Below, one piece after another: positions 51,577-60,223 of a stretch of 64,000 bases of DNA. The translations under genes and the position numbers were made by a program. This DNA is from Agrobacterium cavarae. GTDB taxonomy: Bacteria; Pseudomonadota; Alphaproteobacteria; Rhizobiales; Rhizobiaceae. Every line of letters starts with the position of its first letter. Position 1 is the first letter of the stretch. The notes under the pieces are model-generated. The model was not told the DNA's origin. It saw only the letters and a program-made list of their open reading frames with translations, and searched no databases. The DNA is taken from NCBI RefSeq assembly GCF_004310285.1, contig NZ_SISF01000027.1, forward strand, positions 62,001-126,000. Direction: 5' to 3'.

Positions 51577-52950
51577 TCACGGCAGGATCTTTCCGGGATT
51601 CATGATGCCGGCGGGATCCACTGCCCGCTTGATGACGCTCATCAGATCCACGGCATCGCCATGCTCCTCGCGAAGATAGGCGATCTTGCCGGTTCCCACA
51701 CCATGTTCTCCGGTCGATGTGCCGCCCACCGAGATCGCGTGGCGAACCATTTTCTTGTTGATTGCAGCGACTTCGACGAGTTCTTCCGCGTTGTTTGGAT
51801 CCACGGCAAAGACAACGTGATAATTGCCGTCGCCGACATGGCCAAGGATCGCAGTGGGAACCGTGCAGTCCTTTAGAAGCGCTCGTGTCTCCAATATGCA
51901 GTCACCTAACCTCGAAACGGGGACGCAAACATCCGACGACCAACCCTTGGCGTTCGGCCGTTGCGAAACGACGGCGTAGAAAGCATTGTGGCGGGCCTTC
52001 CACAGTCGGTTACGCTCTTCCGGCGCATTCGCCCACTCGAAATCCTTGCCGCCATTCTCCTCGACAATGGCCGAGACCAGCTCGACCTGTTCCGCCACAC
52101 CTGCCGGTGAGCCGTGAAATTCGAAGGCGAGCGTGTCCTCGATCTTCATATTCAGCCCCGAATAGGCATTGACGGCCTTGATCAGGCCGCGGTCCATCAA
52201 CTCCATGCGGGCGATGGGGATACCGAGTTGAACGATCTGAATGGCAGAGGCGACGGCCTGTTGCACATCCTCAAAGGAGCAGAGCGCCGCGGATATGGTC
52301 TCCGGAATCCCGTACAGACGCAACGTTACCTCGGTGATGATTCCAAGCGTCCCCTCGGAACCGACGAACAGGCGGGTCAAATCATAGCCGGCGGAGGATT
52401 TTCTCGCGCGGCCGCCGGTTTTGATGATCTGGCCGTTCGGGAGAACGACAGTCAAGCCGAGCACATTTTCTCGCATGGTGCCGTAGCGGACCGCATTTGT
52501 GCCAGAAGCACGCGTTGCAGCCATGCCGCCCAGCGAGGCATTGGCGCCAGGGTCGATGGGGAAAAACAAGCCAGAGTCCCGTAGATAGGCGTTGAGTTGT
52601 TCGCGCGTCACCCCAGCTTCCACCGTGCAATCCAGATCTTCCGCGCTGACGCGCGTTATCTTCGACATGCGCGACAGGTCGATTGATACGCCACCTCTGA
52701 CAGCTGAGAGGTGTCCTTCCAGCGATGTGCCAGCGCCGAAAGCGATAACCGGGATATTCTCCGATGCGCAAAGCTTGACGATCTCAGACACTTCAGCGGT
52801 TGTTTCGGCAAACGCAACAGCCGCGGGAAGCGCTGCGGCATGGTGGGCCTCCCCACGTCCGTGCTGCTCTCGCAGAGCAACCGATGTCGAAAATCTGTCA
52901 CCAAGAAGAGCGTGAAGGGCTTGCAACAGAGCGGGCGAGAGTGACGTCAT
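51577..52950 (-). CDS. FAD-linked oxidase, D-lactate dehydrogenase/GlcD type
   Basis: A 457-aa flavoprotein of the VAO family. FAD-binding PVIAFGAGTSLEGHLSAVRGGVSIDL and GSEGTLGIITEVTLRLY; C-terminal cap with GEHGVGTGKIAYL and RAVDPAGIMNPGKIL. Relatives oxidise D-2-hydroxy acids (lactate, glycolate, 2-hydroxyglutarate). It is the first gene of a pair with the BisC-like enzyme. Oxidation of a sulfur-bearing hydroxy acid such as sulfolactate is conceivable but cannot be shown. Confidence 0.88.
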   Translation of the reverse strand: MTSLSPALLQALHALLGDRFSTSVALREQHGRGEAHHAAALPAAVAFAETTAEVSEIVKLCASENIPVIAFGAGTSLEGHLSAVRGGVSIDLSRMSKITRVSAEDLDCTVEAGVTREQLNAYLRDSGLFFPIDPGANASLGGMAATRASGTNAVRYGTMRENVLGLTVVLPNGQIIKTGGRARKSSAGYDLTRLFVGSEGTLGIITEVTLRLYGIPETISAALCSFEDVQQAVASAIQIVQLGIPIARMELMDRGLIKAVNAYSGLNMKIEDTLAFEFHGSPAGVAEQVELVSAIVEENGGKDFEWANAPEERNRLWKARHNAFYAVVSQRPNAKGWSSDVCVPVSRLGDCILETRALLKDCTVPTAILGHVGDGNYHVVFAVDPNNAEELVEVAAINKKMVRHAISVGGTSTGEHGVGTGKIAYLREEHGDAVDLMSVIKRAVDPAGIMNPGKILP

Positions 52951-53020
52951 GGGTTGCTTTCCGGAAGAGCCGCGCGGCGCGTCTTACGGAGGCGGCATGC
53001 GGGAGGGTCATGTTTTATAG

Positions 53021-53043
53021 GCAGGCGGGAGCGCCGCCTGCCT
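53021..53043 (-). terminator. Hairpin after the DsbA-fold gene
   Basis: Perfect nine-base stem GGCAGGCGG/CCGCCTGCC with a five-base loop, 16 nt beyond the stop in the minus direction; no strong U-run. Confidence 0.5.
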
Positions 53044-53058
53044 CATCTTGTCTGAGGC

Positions 53059-53661
53059 TCAGGCAGCGAGCCGGTCGCCCTTGAGATGGCGTTCAAGAAA
53101 ATGAAGGCTGTCCTGGCCCCAGTAGAGTTCGTCCTCGTAGCGATATGTGGGTACCCCAAACACGCCGGCAGATTTCGCCGTCTCGTAACTTGCTTTGCGA
53201 AGGTCTGCGATCGCGCCGCTCTGACTCCGCTCTTCCAATGCCGCGGCATCAAAGCCTGCGGCACTTGCGATCGCAAGACGCACTTCAGCGCTGCCAATAT
53301 CCTCGTCTCGCACCCAAAACGCCTCCTGAAACGCCAGGGTTAAGGCGAGCCAGTCCTCGCCGGCTTCAAACGCGGCCACGACAAGGGCGCCCGCGGGTGC
53401 GGGATCGGAAAGACCTGCACGATTGTCGAAGCTCAGTACCTTTCCACGCAAAGCCGCCCAGCGCTTGAGATCCTTCGTCCAATAAGCACGGCGAACTTCG
53501 GGCCGATTGCGGGAGTAGATCCCTCCATTTTCTTCGATCAGTGGAATAACATGGGGTCGTATGTTGACGTCGTATTGAGCCGCGAGCGCGGCAAATGGCT
53601 CGAGTCCAATAAACGCCCAAGGCGAGCCGATGCTAAAGAAGTAGTCGATCGTCTTCGTCAT
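53059..53661 (-). CDS. DsbA-fold 2-hydroxychromene-2-carboxylate isomerase/GST-kappa-like protein
   Basis: A 200-aa thioredoxin-fold protein. DYFFSIGSPWAFIGLEPF is the family start with the glutathione-site serine (SPWAF) and no CxxC. Later come DEDIGSAEVRLAIASAAGFD and GVFGVPTYRYEDELYWGQDSL. Members isomerise or conjugate with glutathione; aromatic degradation is the best known role. Its ATG overlaps the TetR stop by four bases, so it is probably controlled by that regulator. A glutathione-linked sulfur role is possible. Confidence 0.87.
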   Translation of the reverse strand: MTKTIDYFFSIGSPWAFIGLEPFAALAAQYDVNIRPHVIPLIEENGGIYSRNRPEVRRAYWTKDLKRWAALRGKVLSFDNRAGLSDPAPAGALVVAAFEAGEDWLALTLAFQEAFWVRDEDIGSAEVRLAIASAAGFDAAALEERSQSGAIADLRKASYETAKSAGVFGVPTYRYEDELYWGQDSLHFLERHLKGDRLAA

Positions 53662-54242
53662 AAAGAGCTGCTTTCAATCGAGGGAGAGGGGGGAGAGGCT
53701 GTATCGAAAACGGAAAGAGCGCAGTCGCGAGCAAGCAAGACTGGCTGCGGATCTCGTCCGACGGCAACCGTTGCCAGCGCTCCCTCGTAGAGAAGCGCAA
53801 GGTGGGCGGCTGTCAGTTCGTCTGCGATCCCCGCTTTGCTCAGGATCGTGGAGAAAATGCCGCGAACCACGGCTTTGTGGTGCCGCGCGACCGAACAGAC
53901 CTTGTCGGATTCGCCGTGCTCGGCTACGGCCAGAGCAAAGGCGCATCCTCGAAAATCCGGGCTGTCTGCTTTTTCATGGAGCCGCTCGAAGATTGAAACG
54001 ATCTGTGCTCTGGGTGGCAAGGCGGAGGAAACCACCTCATTCAACGACTGGATGACCCGGTCATGACGCGCCGATAGATAGGCGGCAACAAGGTGATCCT
54101 TGGAAGGAAAGTGCCGATAAAGCGTTGCTTTGGCAACGTTCGCCTCTTCGATGATGCGATCGATACCGACGGCCCTGATGCCCTCGCGATAGAAGAGACC
54201 GCCCGCTGCGGCGATGATTTGGTCCGATATGGCTTCTCTCAT
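53658..54242 (-). CDS. TetR/AcrR-family regulator
   Basis: A 194-aa repressor: helix-turn-helix AAGGLFYREGIRAVGIDRIIEEANVAKATLYRHFPSKDHLVAAYL (core AKATLYRHFPSKDHLV), then a helical ligand domain. It is 9 nt after the KPR-like gene and overlaps the DsbA-fold gene, so it likely regulates this small operon. Ligand unknown. Confidence 0.9.
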   Translation of the reverse strand: MREAISDQIIAAAGGLFYREGIRAVGIDRIIEEANVAKATLYRHFPSKDHLVAAYLSARHDRVIQSLNEVVSSALPPRAQIVSIFERLHEKADSPDFRGCAFALAVAEHGESDKVCSVARHHKAVVRGIFSTILSKAGIADELTAAHLALLYEGALATVAVGRDPQPVLLARDCALSVFDTASPPSPSIESSSL

Positions 54243-54251
54243 TGTATTGCG

Positions 54252-55316
54252 TCACGCTGCTGGATTGAAATTACGGGAAACGGTGGGCTCCTGCTGTGTT
54301 CTCAGTCCTACGGGCAACGTGTCTGAGTCTTGATTGAGTAGTGCAATAATCGCCTCCAGCGCCAGGGGCTCTGTAAATTGCGCCTTCTCGGCAAGTTGAC
54401 CTGCCAAGCGTTGAACTGCCTCGTTGTACGGCGTCGCAACGCCGTGAAGCCGGCCAAGAAGCACGATCTCGCCATTGAGAAAATCGACTTCACTCGATGC
54501 GCCGCGCGTAAAACTCTGCCACGTGGATTGCTGGCCAGGGGAGACGCCGCTGCCCGGCGCAACGCGCCAGTTGGAAATGTCTATGCGGCGTTCTGACGGC
54601 GAGGCGAGGGAATAGCCTCCAGCCTGAAGCGCCTGCGTTGCCTCATTGACAAGTGCGGTGCCGATATCTTCGCGGAGATCCGGCTTGCCGTCAAACAGCT
54701 CAAGAGCGTTCCGGACATTGTGAAGGAGCTTTGCTGCCTTCCATCGACGGATATCGCTGGTGGCTTCGGCAAGATATCCTGCTTTGGTCAGATCCTCTGC
54801 GATCTGGTCGCTCAGCGCATCGTGCCCCACCGGAAACCGCCCGACCGTGGCAATACCAAGCTGCGGGTCTCCCGCGACAGCGACCGTGCCAGTTCGCGTA
54901 AAGAGGGCTGGGGTCAGAATGCTCGCCCCGTAAACATTGGCAAATGTTCGAAGAGCTGCGGCTTCTGTTGCAAGACCGTTCTGGAATGTGACGATCGGCA
55001 AGGACAATGACGCCGGCAGGCGTGAACCGGCGACGTCGCGCCATGACCAGAAGGCGAGCGCGCTGGCTGCATCCTGGGACTTGACCGTGAGAAGGAGAAT
55101 GTCATCCTTTCGCAGCTCTGGCGGCTCTTCTAGATCAAATGCGGAAAGGTCGATTTGGCGCACACCGTCGGGCCTGCGAAATGTCAGACCATGCTGCTTT
55201 ATATGCCTGATCTGAGCACCCCGCCCGACGAGAACGTAGTCGATGTCGGACAAGGCGAACTGGGCAGCGAGGCTTGCGCCGACTGCGCCAGCCCCGATGA
55301 TGATATAGCGTGACAT
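54252..55316 (-). CDS. Ketopantoate-reductase-like (ApbA/PanE fold) oxidoreductase
   Basis: A 354-aa NADP-dependent enzyme. Rossmann start IIIGAGAVGASLAAQFALSD, then KDDILLLTVKSQD, FQNGLATEAA and the catalytic-type lysine in RRWKAAKLLHNVRNALELF. Longer than PanE (about 300 aa) and far from pantothenate genes, so it is probably a 2-keto-acid reductase of another pathway. The 55,405-55,423 operator stands 88 nt upstream, which links this three-gene module to the sulfur regulon. Confidence 0.82.
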   Translation of the reverse strand: MSRYIIIGAGAVGASLAAQFALSDIDYVLVGRGAQIRHIKQHGLTFRRPDGVRQIDLSAFDLEEPPELRKDDILLLTVKSQDAASALAFWSWRDVAGSRLPASLSLPIVTFQNGLATEAAALRTFANVYGASILTPALFTRTGTVAVAGDPQLGIATVGRFPVGHDALSDQIAEDLTKAGYLAEATSDIRRWKAAKLLHNVRNALELFDGKPDLREDIGTALVNEATQALQAGGYSLASPSERRIDISNWRVAPGSGVSPGQQSTWQSFTRGASSEVDFLNGEIVLLGRLHGVATPYNEAVQRLAGQLAEKAQFTEPLALEAIIALLNQDSDTLPVGLRTQQEPTVSRNFNPAA

Positions 55317-55700
55317 TTTCGGCCTTCTCCCTCATGGGCGGTCGGTTGGATAAGACAATGTCTACGACCGCACTGCCCAGGTAGGAAGACCGGTCATTCC
55401 TTTTTTCTATTAATCCTGTAGAATATTATTTCCCGAACCGATTTTTCTCTTAGGGCACGAGTTTTGTCGCCAAGACTTGTCTGTGCGTTTGCTCTTGTCG
55501 GATATGCACGCGGACTCCGCCTCCCTCGCGGAGACTATTCGAGAGAGGACCAAGGCACTCACATCTTGCAGGCGCGGTGGGCAAGATAGCGCTCAGGTTG
55601 AACTGTCCGGGAACGTCGTCTCCAGGAGAGTTACAACGCCTTGGGACGTGAGCCAATCCAAGGCGGCGACCACTCACAAACCTGATAGCGCCCTGTTTCA
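55317..55700. promoter_or_regulatory. Promoter region of the KPR-TetR-DsbA module; end of tau operon
   Basis: 384 nt. Holds the best conserved sulfur-type dyad (55,405-55,423) and a hairpin CTCCGC/GCGGAG near 55,514-55,532. No tauD-like or other coding sequence is recognisable behind tauC. Confidence 0.5.
55405..55423. promoter_or_regulatory. Putative sulfur-regulon operator, site 2
   Basis: TTCTA-N9-TAGAA with the same flank as site 1: GGAAGACCGGTC.TTCC before and ATATT after. T-N11-A core. 88 nt before the KPR-like start on the minus strand. Confidence 0.55.
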
Positions 55701-56558
55701 TCAGCGCCTGCGTAATGGATCGGCCCATGGCACGAAGCGCCGCTCTATAAGTCGAGCAAGCCATTCGAGTGCGAAGGCAATGATGGCGATCACTACAATT
55801 CCCGCTATGACAATATCGGTGACCAGGAACTGCGCAGCCGATTGGATCATGAAGCCGAGGCCGCGGGTGGCTGCTACCAGTTCGGCTGCCACAAGTGTCG
55901 ACCAGCCAGTCCCAAGCGCAATGCGGATGCCGGTCAGGATCGACGGCACGGATGCAGGCAGCAAAACGCGTGTCAGGACCTGGGTGCGGGTGGCGCCGAA
56001 GGCACGGGCGGCATTGACGAAATCCTTTGGCACGGCTTTGACACCTGCACTCGTCGACAGGATGATCGGTGGCAGCATGGAAAGGGCAATCACCGTCACC
56101 TTCGAGGCTTCACCGATGCCGACCCAGATGATGATCAGCGGAAGGTAGGCCAACGGCGGTAGAGGCCTGAGGAACTCGACGATCGGGTCGAGAACGCCTC
56201 GACCGACGCGACTGAGAGCAATCAGCAGGCCGACGGGAATACCGAGGGACAGGGAGACAGCCAAGGCGCCAAGCACGCGCCCGAGACTTGCAGCAAGGTG
56301 CTCCAGCAAAGTGGAGTCTACAAATCCCGTTGTGAAGAGCGTACCGAAGGAGGCCGCGACAACTGGCGGAGAAGGCAGAAAGACTGGGGAGACGACGTTG
56401 AGGGCAGACGCTATCCACCACGCTCCCAGAAGCGTGAGGCCAGTGAGAATCGAAATGGCGAGGGTTGGAACGCGCAGGCGCGATTGCCAGGCTTTGGGCT
56501 GTCCGGTCACGGAATGGCTTTCTGCTTTGATCTTTGCGGTGTCGGCAAGGAGCGTCAT
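55701..56558 (-). CDS. tauC: Taurine ABC transporter permease
   Basis: A 285-aa inner-membrane protein with about six helices. LRPLPPLAYLPLIIIWVGIGEASKV is the family coupling motif, and GTGWSTLVAAELVAATRGLGFMIQSAA is close to TauC. It imports taurine or a related sulfonate with TauA and TauB; its ATG overlaps the tauB stop by four bases. Confidence 0.9.
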   Translation of the reverse strand: MTLLADTAKIKAESHSVTGQPKAWQSRLRVPTLAISILTGLTLLGAWWIASALNVVSPVFLPSPPVVAASFGTLFTTGFVDSTLLEHLAASLGRVLGALAVSLSLGIPVGLLIALSRVGRGVLDPIVEFLRPLPPLAYLPLIIIWVGIGEASKVTVIALSMLPPIILSTSAGVKAVPKDFVNAARAFGATRTQVLTRVLLPASVPSILTGIRIALGTGWSTLVAAELVAATRGLGFMIQSAAQFLVTDIVIAGIVVIAIIAFALEWLARLIERRFVPWADPLRRR

Positions 56559-57358
56559 GCTGCGAGTTCCTCATCTGCCGTATCGTGAATGAGCGCCGTC
56601 AACCCGTCATGCATGCTGCGGAACAGCGGAGACTGACGAACTTTGCGCGGATCGACACCGGACAGGATTTCCTCGGCGAAGCCGCTTTCGAGGATGGTGC
56701 CGATCCGGCCGGGATTTGGCTGTAGCACGACAATGCGGGTCGCCAGCAGCAAAGCCTCTTCGATGCTGTGCGTGATCAGCAGAGCGCCGGACTGGCTCGT
56801 CTTCCAAATGTCGAGAAGGAACAGTTGCAGTTTTGTACGTGTCAGGGCATCCAGTGCGCCAAGCGGCTCGTCGAGCAGCAGGAAGCTTGGTTCGGCAGCA
56901 AGCGCCCGGGCAATGCCGACGCGTTGGCGCATCCCACCCGACAGTTCCCATATGCGCCGGTCGCCAGCACCGTCAAGGCCAACGCGGATCAGGAGATCAT
57001 TGGCGATCTTGCGGCGCTCCGCAGGCGGCACGTTCTTGAGCGATAAGGGGAAGGCGATGTTATCCCGGGCATTCAGCCACGGATAAAGTGCGTCGTCTTG
57101 AAAGACGACAGCTCTCTCTACTCCTGGGCCGGATATCGGCCTTCCGTCGAGCAAAATAGTACCCGATGTCGGAGCTTGGAAACCGGCTGCCAGATTGAGG
57201 AGGCTCGTCTTACCGGAACCCGACCGGCCGATGACCACAACAAATTCACCGCTGGTGATCGAGAGATTGATACGCTCCAGAACGTGAACATCGGGTGCTG
57301 CTTTGCTCCGGCCGGGGTAGGTCAGGCTGACGGTGTCAAAGGTGAGGCGACTGGGCAT
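56555..57358 (-). CDS. tauB: Taurine ABC transporter ATP-binding protein
   Basis: A 267-aa ATPase: Walker A VIGRSGSGKTSLLNLAAG, signature LSGGMRQRVGIARAL, Walker B FLLLDEPLGALDALTR, H-loop LLITHSIEEALLL. Order tauA-tauB-tauC on one strand fits the standard taurine operon. Sixty-six nt from tauA. Confidence 0.9.
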   Translation of the reverse strand: MPSRLTFDTVSLTYPGRSKAAPDVHVLERINLSITSGEFVVVIGRSGSGKTSLLNLAAGFQAPTSGTILLDGRPISGPGVERAVVFQDDALYPWLNARDNIAFPLSLKNVPPAERRKIANDLLIRVGLDGAGDRRIWELSGGMRQRVGIARALAAEPSFLLLDEPLGALDALTRTKLQLFLLDIWKTSQSGALLITHSIEEALLLATRIVVLQPNPGRIGTILESGFAEEILSGVDPRKVRQSPLFRSMHDGLTALIHDTADEELAA

Positions 57359-57424
57359 GGATTTCCTCGCATTACAACTGGAAGAACCGGCACGGCATGC
57401 CGGTTCTCAGGTAGGCTCAACAGA

Positions 57425-58438
57425 TCAGAAGGACAGCTTTGCTGCGTCCTGAACCCAGTGCGGAGAGACGTACGCGCTATAGTCGTCAAGTGTCGCGGGG
57501 ATCTTTCCTTGCTCCTTGAGGAAAGCCGAGGTCGCCGCAACAGCCTTGACCGTTCCGCCGCCCAGCAAGTCGGCGCCAGCCTGCTCTTGAAGTGTGGGGA
57601 AGATATAGCCTTTCAGGAGTGCGGCAACCTCTTCCTGTTTGGCGCCGGTAAGGCGGGCGATCTTCGCAGCTTCCGGCGATGTCGCATTCCAGGCTTCAGG
57701 GTTGGCGCGGTAAGCGGCAGTCGCATCACCCGTCACCTTGACGAAGGCTTTGACAAGATCAGGATGCGCGTCGGCAAAGCTCTTGCTGACAATCCATGCG
57801 TCGAAGGTCGGCCCGCCCCAGTTGGCGACATCGGCGGATGTGGCAAGTACCGTGCCGGTTTTCTTTATCTCGGAAAGTACCGGGTCCCAGACATAAGCAC
57901 CATCGATATCACCGCGCGCCCAGGCTGCGGCAATTTCCGGCGGGCGGAGGTTGAGGATGTTCACCGTCTTCGGATCGATGTTCCAGTGCTTCAAGGCCGT
58001 CAGCAGGCTGTAATGGGCCGTCGATACGAAGGGCGTCGCAATCTTTTTTCCTGCTAGATCTTCCGGCTTGGTAACTCCTCGAACGGCAAGCGCTTCCGCC
58101 TCACTGATGAGACCGACGAGAGCAATCGTTTCAATCGGCAATTGGCGGCTTGCGGCAGCTGCCAGCGGTGAGGAGCCGACGTAACCAATATCGATCGAAC
58201 CGGATGCAATCGCGGCGATTACATCCGCGCCACCATCGAACTTCTGCCAGTTGATCTTGGCTTTCGTCGCTTTTTCGTAAGTGCCGTCCGCCTGTGGCAC
58301 ACGGGATGGCTCGACGATCGGCTGGTAGCCGATATTGATGGTCGTCTCGGCACTCCACGCGGGCGTGGCGAGGAAGGAAGTGCTGACGGCAGAGGCTGCG
58401 ATAAGAGCGGCGAAAGCGCGGCGGGAAAGCTTTGTCAT
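57425..58438 (-). CDS. tauA: Taurine-binding periplasmic protein
   Basis: A 337-aa binding protein. Signal peptide 1-30 (LSRRAFAALIAASAVSTSF...WSA). The mature part resembles E. coli TauA over long stretches: ADGTYEKATKAKINWQKFDGG, DIGYVGSSPLAAAASRQLPIE, STAHYSLLTALKHW and RGDIDGAYVWDPVL. It binds taurine. A dyad like the sulfur operators lies 43 nt upstream. No tauD dioxygenase is found near, so the taken-up sulfonate may be used by an LLM monooxygenase or a distant enzyme. Confidence 0.9.
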   Translation of the reverse strand: MTKLSRRAFAALIAASAVSTSFLATPAWSAETTINIGYQPIVEPSRVPQADGTYEKATKAKINWQKFDGGADVIAAIASGSIDIGYVGSSPLAAAASRQLPIETIALVGLISEAEALAVRGVTKPEDLAGKKIATPFVSTAHYSLLTALKHWNIDPKTVNILNLRPPEIAAAWARGDIDGAYVWDPVLSEIKKTGTVLATSADVANWGGPTFDAWIVSKSFADAHPDLVKAFVKVTGDATAAYRANPEAWNATSPEAAKIARLTGAKQEEVAALLKGYIFPTLQEQAGADLLGGGTVKAVAATSAFLKEQGKIPATLDDYSAYVSPHWVQDAAKLSF

Positions 58439-58481
58439 GAGCGGTTCTCCATGTGATATCTCATGACATTCAATTTATGAA

Positions 58482-58500
58482 ATCTATTCATTTTATAGAG
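58482..58500. promoter_or_regulatory. Putative sulfur-regulon operator, site 3
   Basis: ATCTA-N9-TAGAG: inner arms TCTA and TAGA kept at the same N9 spacing. It stands 43 nt before tauA, in AT-rich DNA, where it could also overlap promoter elements. Confidence 0.45.
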
Positions 58501-58695
58501 ATATGAGCGACCGCTTATCGCTTTATCTTTGGGCGTAACATTCTAAATTCTCGGGGATCTGCAGGAGAAATTTTGCAACACCGCACTCGGTGGCAATACT
58601 TTGGCGCGCATGCCCCGATGATGGGTAGCGGGATCGGATGGAGTGCGCCGTAGCGAATAATCCCGAGGCGTTATCAACCTGTTGGAGATCAATCC

Positions 58696-59778
58696 TCATT
58701 CCTGCTGGTGAGTTTCGAGTAGCGGGAGAAGCTCTTTTCCCTGCCGCTCAATCTCTCTCAGATAAGGCGTATCCGATAATATGAATTTCGTGATGCCGAG
58801 GTCTCGGTACTTATTGAGGGAAGCAGCGACATTCACCGCCGACCCGACGAGCCAGGTGGTTGCGGCTCCACCGCCGCCGACGCGTCCCGGGGCTGTATAA
58901 AGGTTATCGTCGAGCACATCACCTTGTTGTTGCAGATCGTATAATCGCTGCTGGCCCACCGCGACGGACTGGAGATGATCGTTCCAGCGTGCACCGCTCC
59001 CTTTTGCCATTTCGGCGACCCTGTCTTCCGCATCACGCCAGGCTTCCGCGGTCGTGCTTCGAACGACAGTGGTGATACGCAGGCCAAATTCCAGTGGCGG
59101 CAAATCGCGGTCCAGCCGTTTGCTGAGGTCCTTCAGTCGCTCGATACGGTCCTTTATGGATTGCAGTGGTTCGCCCCAGAAAAGCTGAACATCCGCTTCC
59201 GTTGCCGCGACCTGTTCCGCAGCATCCGAGGCACCGCCAAAGTAGAGCTTCGGATGCGGGCGACCTTCCCTCTTAGTGATCCGGGGCTGAGCAGTTGAGT
59301 TGGAAAGCTGAAAGTGCTTCCCGTGGAAATTCACACTTTGCTCGGTCCAGAGCCGTCGTACCAGCCGCATGAATTCCTTCGTGCGGGCGTAACGTTGTGC
59401 CTGATCGCCTTCACTGTCTCCATAGGCGGCGAGATCATCTCGACCTGAGACGATGTTGATGCGAAGGCGTCCGCCCGACAGTTCATCAAGAGTTGCTCCC
59501 GCGGAGGCAAAGTGCGCTGGCTGCCAATAGCCTGGGCGAATGGCAGCCAGTGGTTCGAAGGTTGAGGTTTGCGCTGCGAGCGCTGTGGCAACCGTAAATG
59601 TGTCCGGCCGGCCCCAACCAGTTCCGATCAGCGCGCCTTTCCAGCCGTTTTGTTCCAACGCCTTGGCGTGGGAGGTCAGGGTGGCGAGGCTGTTATGATC
59701 GGCTGATGCAATGTCTCCCCGGTGGCCAGCTTTCGTGTCGTTTGGAATGTACCAGAGAAATTCGCTCGCGCCGCCCAT
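58696..59778 (-). CDS. ssuD: FMNH2-dependent alkanesulfonate monooxygenase
   Basis: A 360-aa LLM-class TIM-barrel enzyme: FLWYIPNDTKAGHRGD, AAIRPGYWQPAHFASAGATLDELSGGRLRINIVSGRDD (core LDELSGGRLRINIVSG), LYFGGASDAAEQVAA and LVGSAVNVAASLNKYRDLGI match the SsuD pattern. It converts sulfonates into aldehyde and sulfite. ATG 59,778 starts where SsuD starts; the frame extends 69 residues upstream but without family resemblance. Divergent from ssuACB with 445 nt between, and followed by tauABC. Confidence 0.88.
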   Translation of the reverse strand: MGGASEFLWYIPNDTKAGHRGDIASADHNSLATLTSHAKALEQNGWKGALIGTGWGRPDTFTVATALAAQTSTFEPLAAIRPGYWQPAHFASAGATLDELSGGRLRINIVSGRDDLAAYGDSEGDQAQRYARTKEFMRLVRRLWTEQSVNFHGKHFQLSNSTAQPRITKREGRPHPKLYFGGASDAAEQVAATEADVQLFWGEPLQSIKDRIERLKDLSKRLDRDLPPLEFGLRITTVVRSTTAEAWRDAEDRVAEMAKGSGARWNDHLQSVAVGQQRLYDLQQQGDVLDDNLYTAPGRVGGGGAATTWLVGSAVNVAASLNKYRDLGITKFILSDTPYLREIERQGKELLPLLETHQQE

Positions 59779-60052
59779 GCCGTCATCCCGAATGTCATTA
59801 TCTGTGAATTTCGTGAGGTGAGTTGCCTCACATTGAAAGCATTCCAGACGACAGGCAGAGCAACCAAGCAGGGCAATCCAAATTGGTGAAGGTGAGAGGA
59901 AAGTAATTTGCTTTGTCAGAGCCTTCGCAGTAAATTCTACCGATTTTATATGGTTTGGTGGCAATCGCTTCGACGTCGGCGTCAAGTTGCGACGATTGCC
60001 CGCTGCCCGTGCACCTGAGCAGCCGTCAGAGCGTCGTGCGAGGGTCCACTAA

Positions 60053-60098
60053 TAGATCGACGCATGCGCTTTTCGAAAGTCGATCTTCCGATAACGGC
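60053..60098 (+). repeat. Degenerate mosaic-repeat core (possible third copy)
   Basis: AGATCGACGCATGCGCTTTT followed by CGAAAGTCGATCTTCCGAT resembles the order of the core at 37.15 kb and 25.5 kb with many changes. Weak support. Confidence 0.3.
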
Positions 60099-60132
60099 AA
60101 AATATCTCTGAGACCGCTTTGCGACTGCTTTA

Positions 60133-60158
60133 TTCTAAAGCCCGTACAAACTTTAGAA
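60133..60158. promoter_or_regulatory. Perfect inverted repeat upstream of ssuA
   Basis: TTCTAAAG and CTTTAGAA, eight-base perfect arms ten bases apart, 65 nt before the ssuA start. It contains the TTCTA/TAGAA arms of the other sulfur sites but with N16 spacing. Confidence 0.5.
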
Positions 60159-60223
60159 AGGGGCACCTTTCAGAAGTTGATTAAAATCATAGATTGACTT
60201 CATTGTTTTAAAGGGAGCAGACG

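Larger units (their letters stand above)
59779..60223. promoter_or_regulatory. Divergent ssuD / ssuA promoter region
   Basis: 445 nt. It contains a partial dyad TTCTA-N9-TATGG (59,935-59,953), a perfect inverted repeat TTCTAAAG-N10-CTTTAGAA (60,133-60,158) and a degenerate relative of the mosaic-repeat core (60,053-60,098). No gene is credible here except the upstream extension of the ssuD frame, which I reject. Confidence 0.5.
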
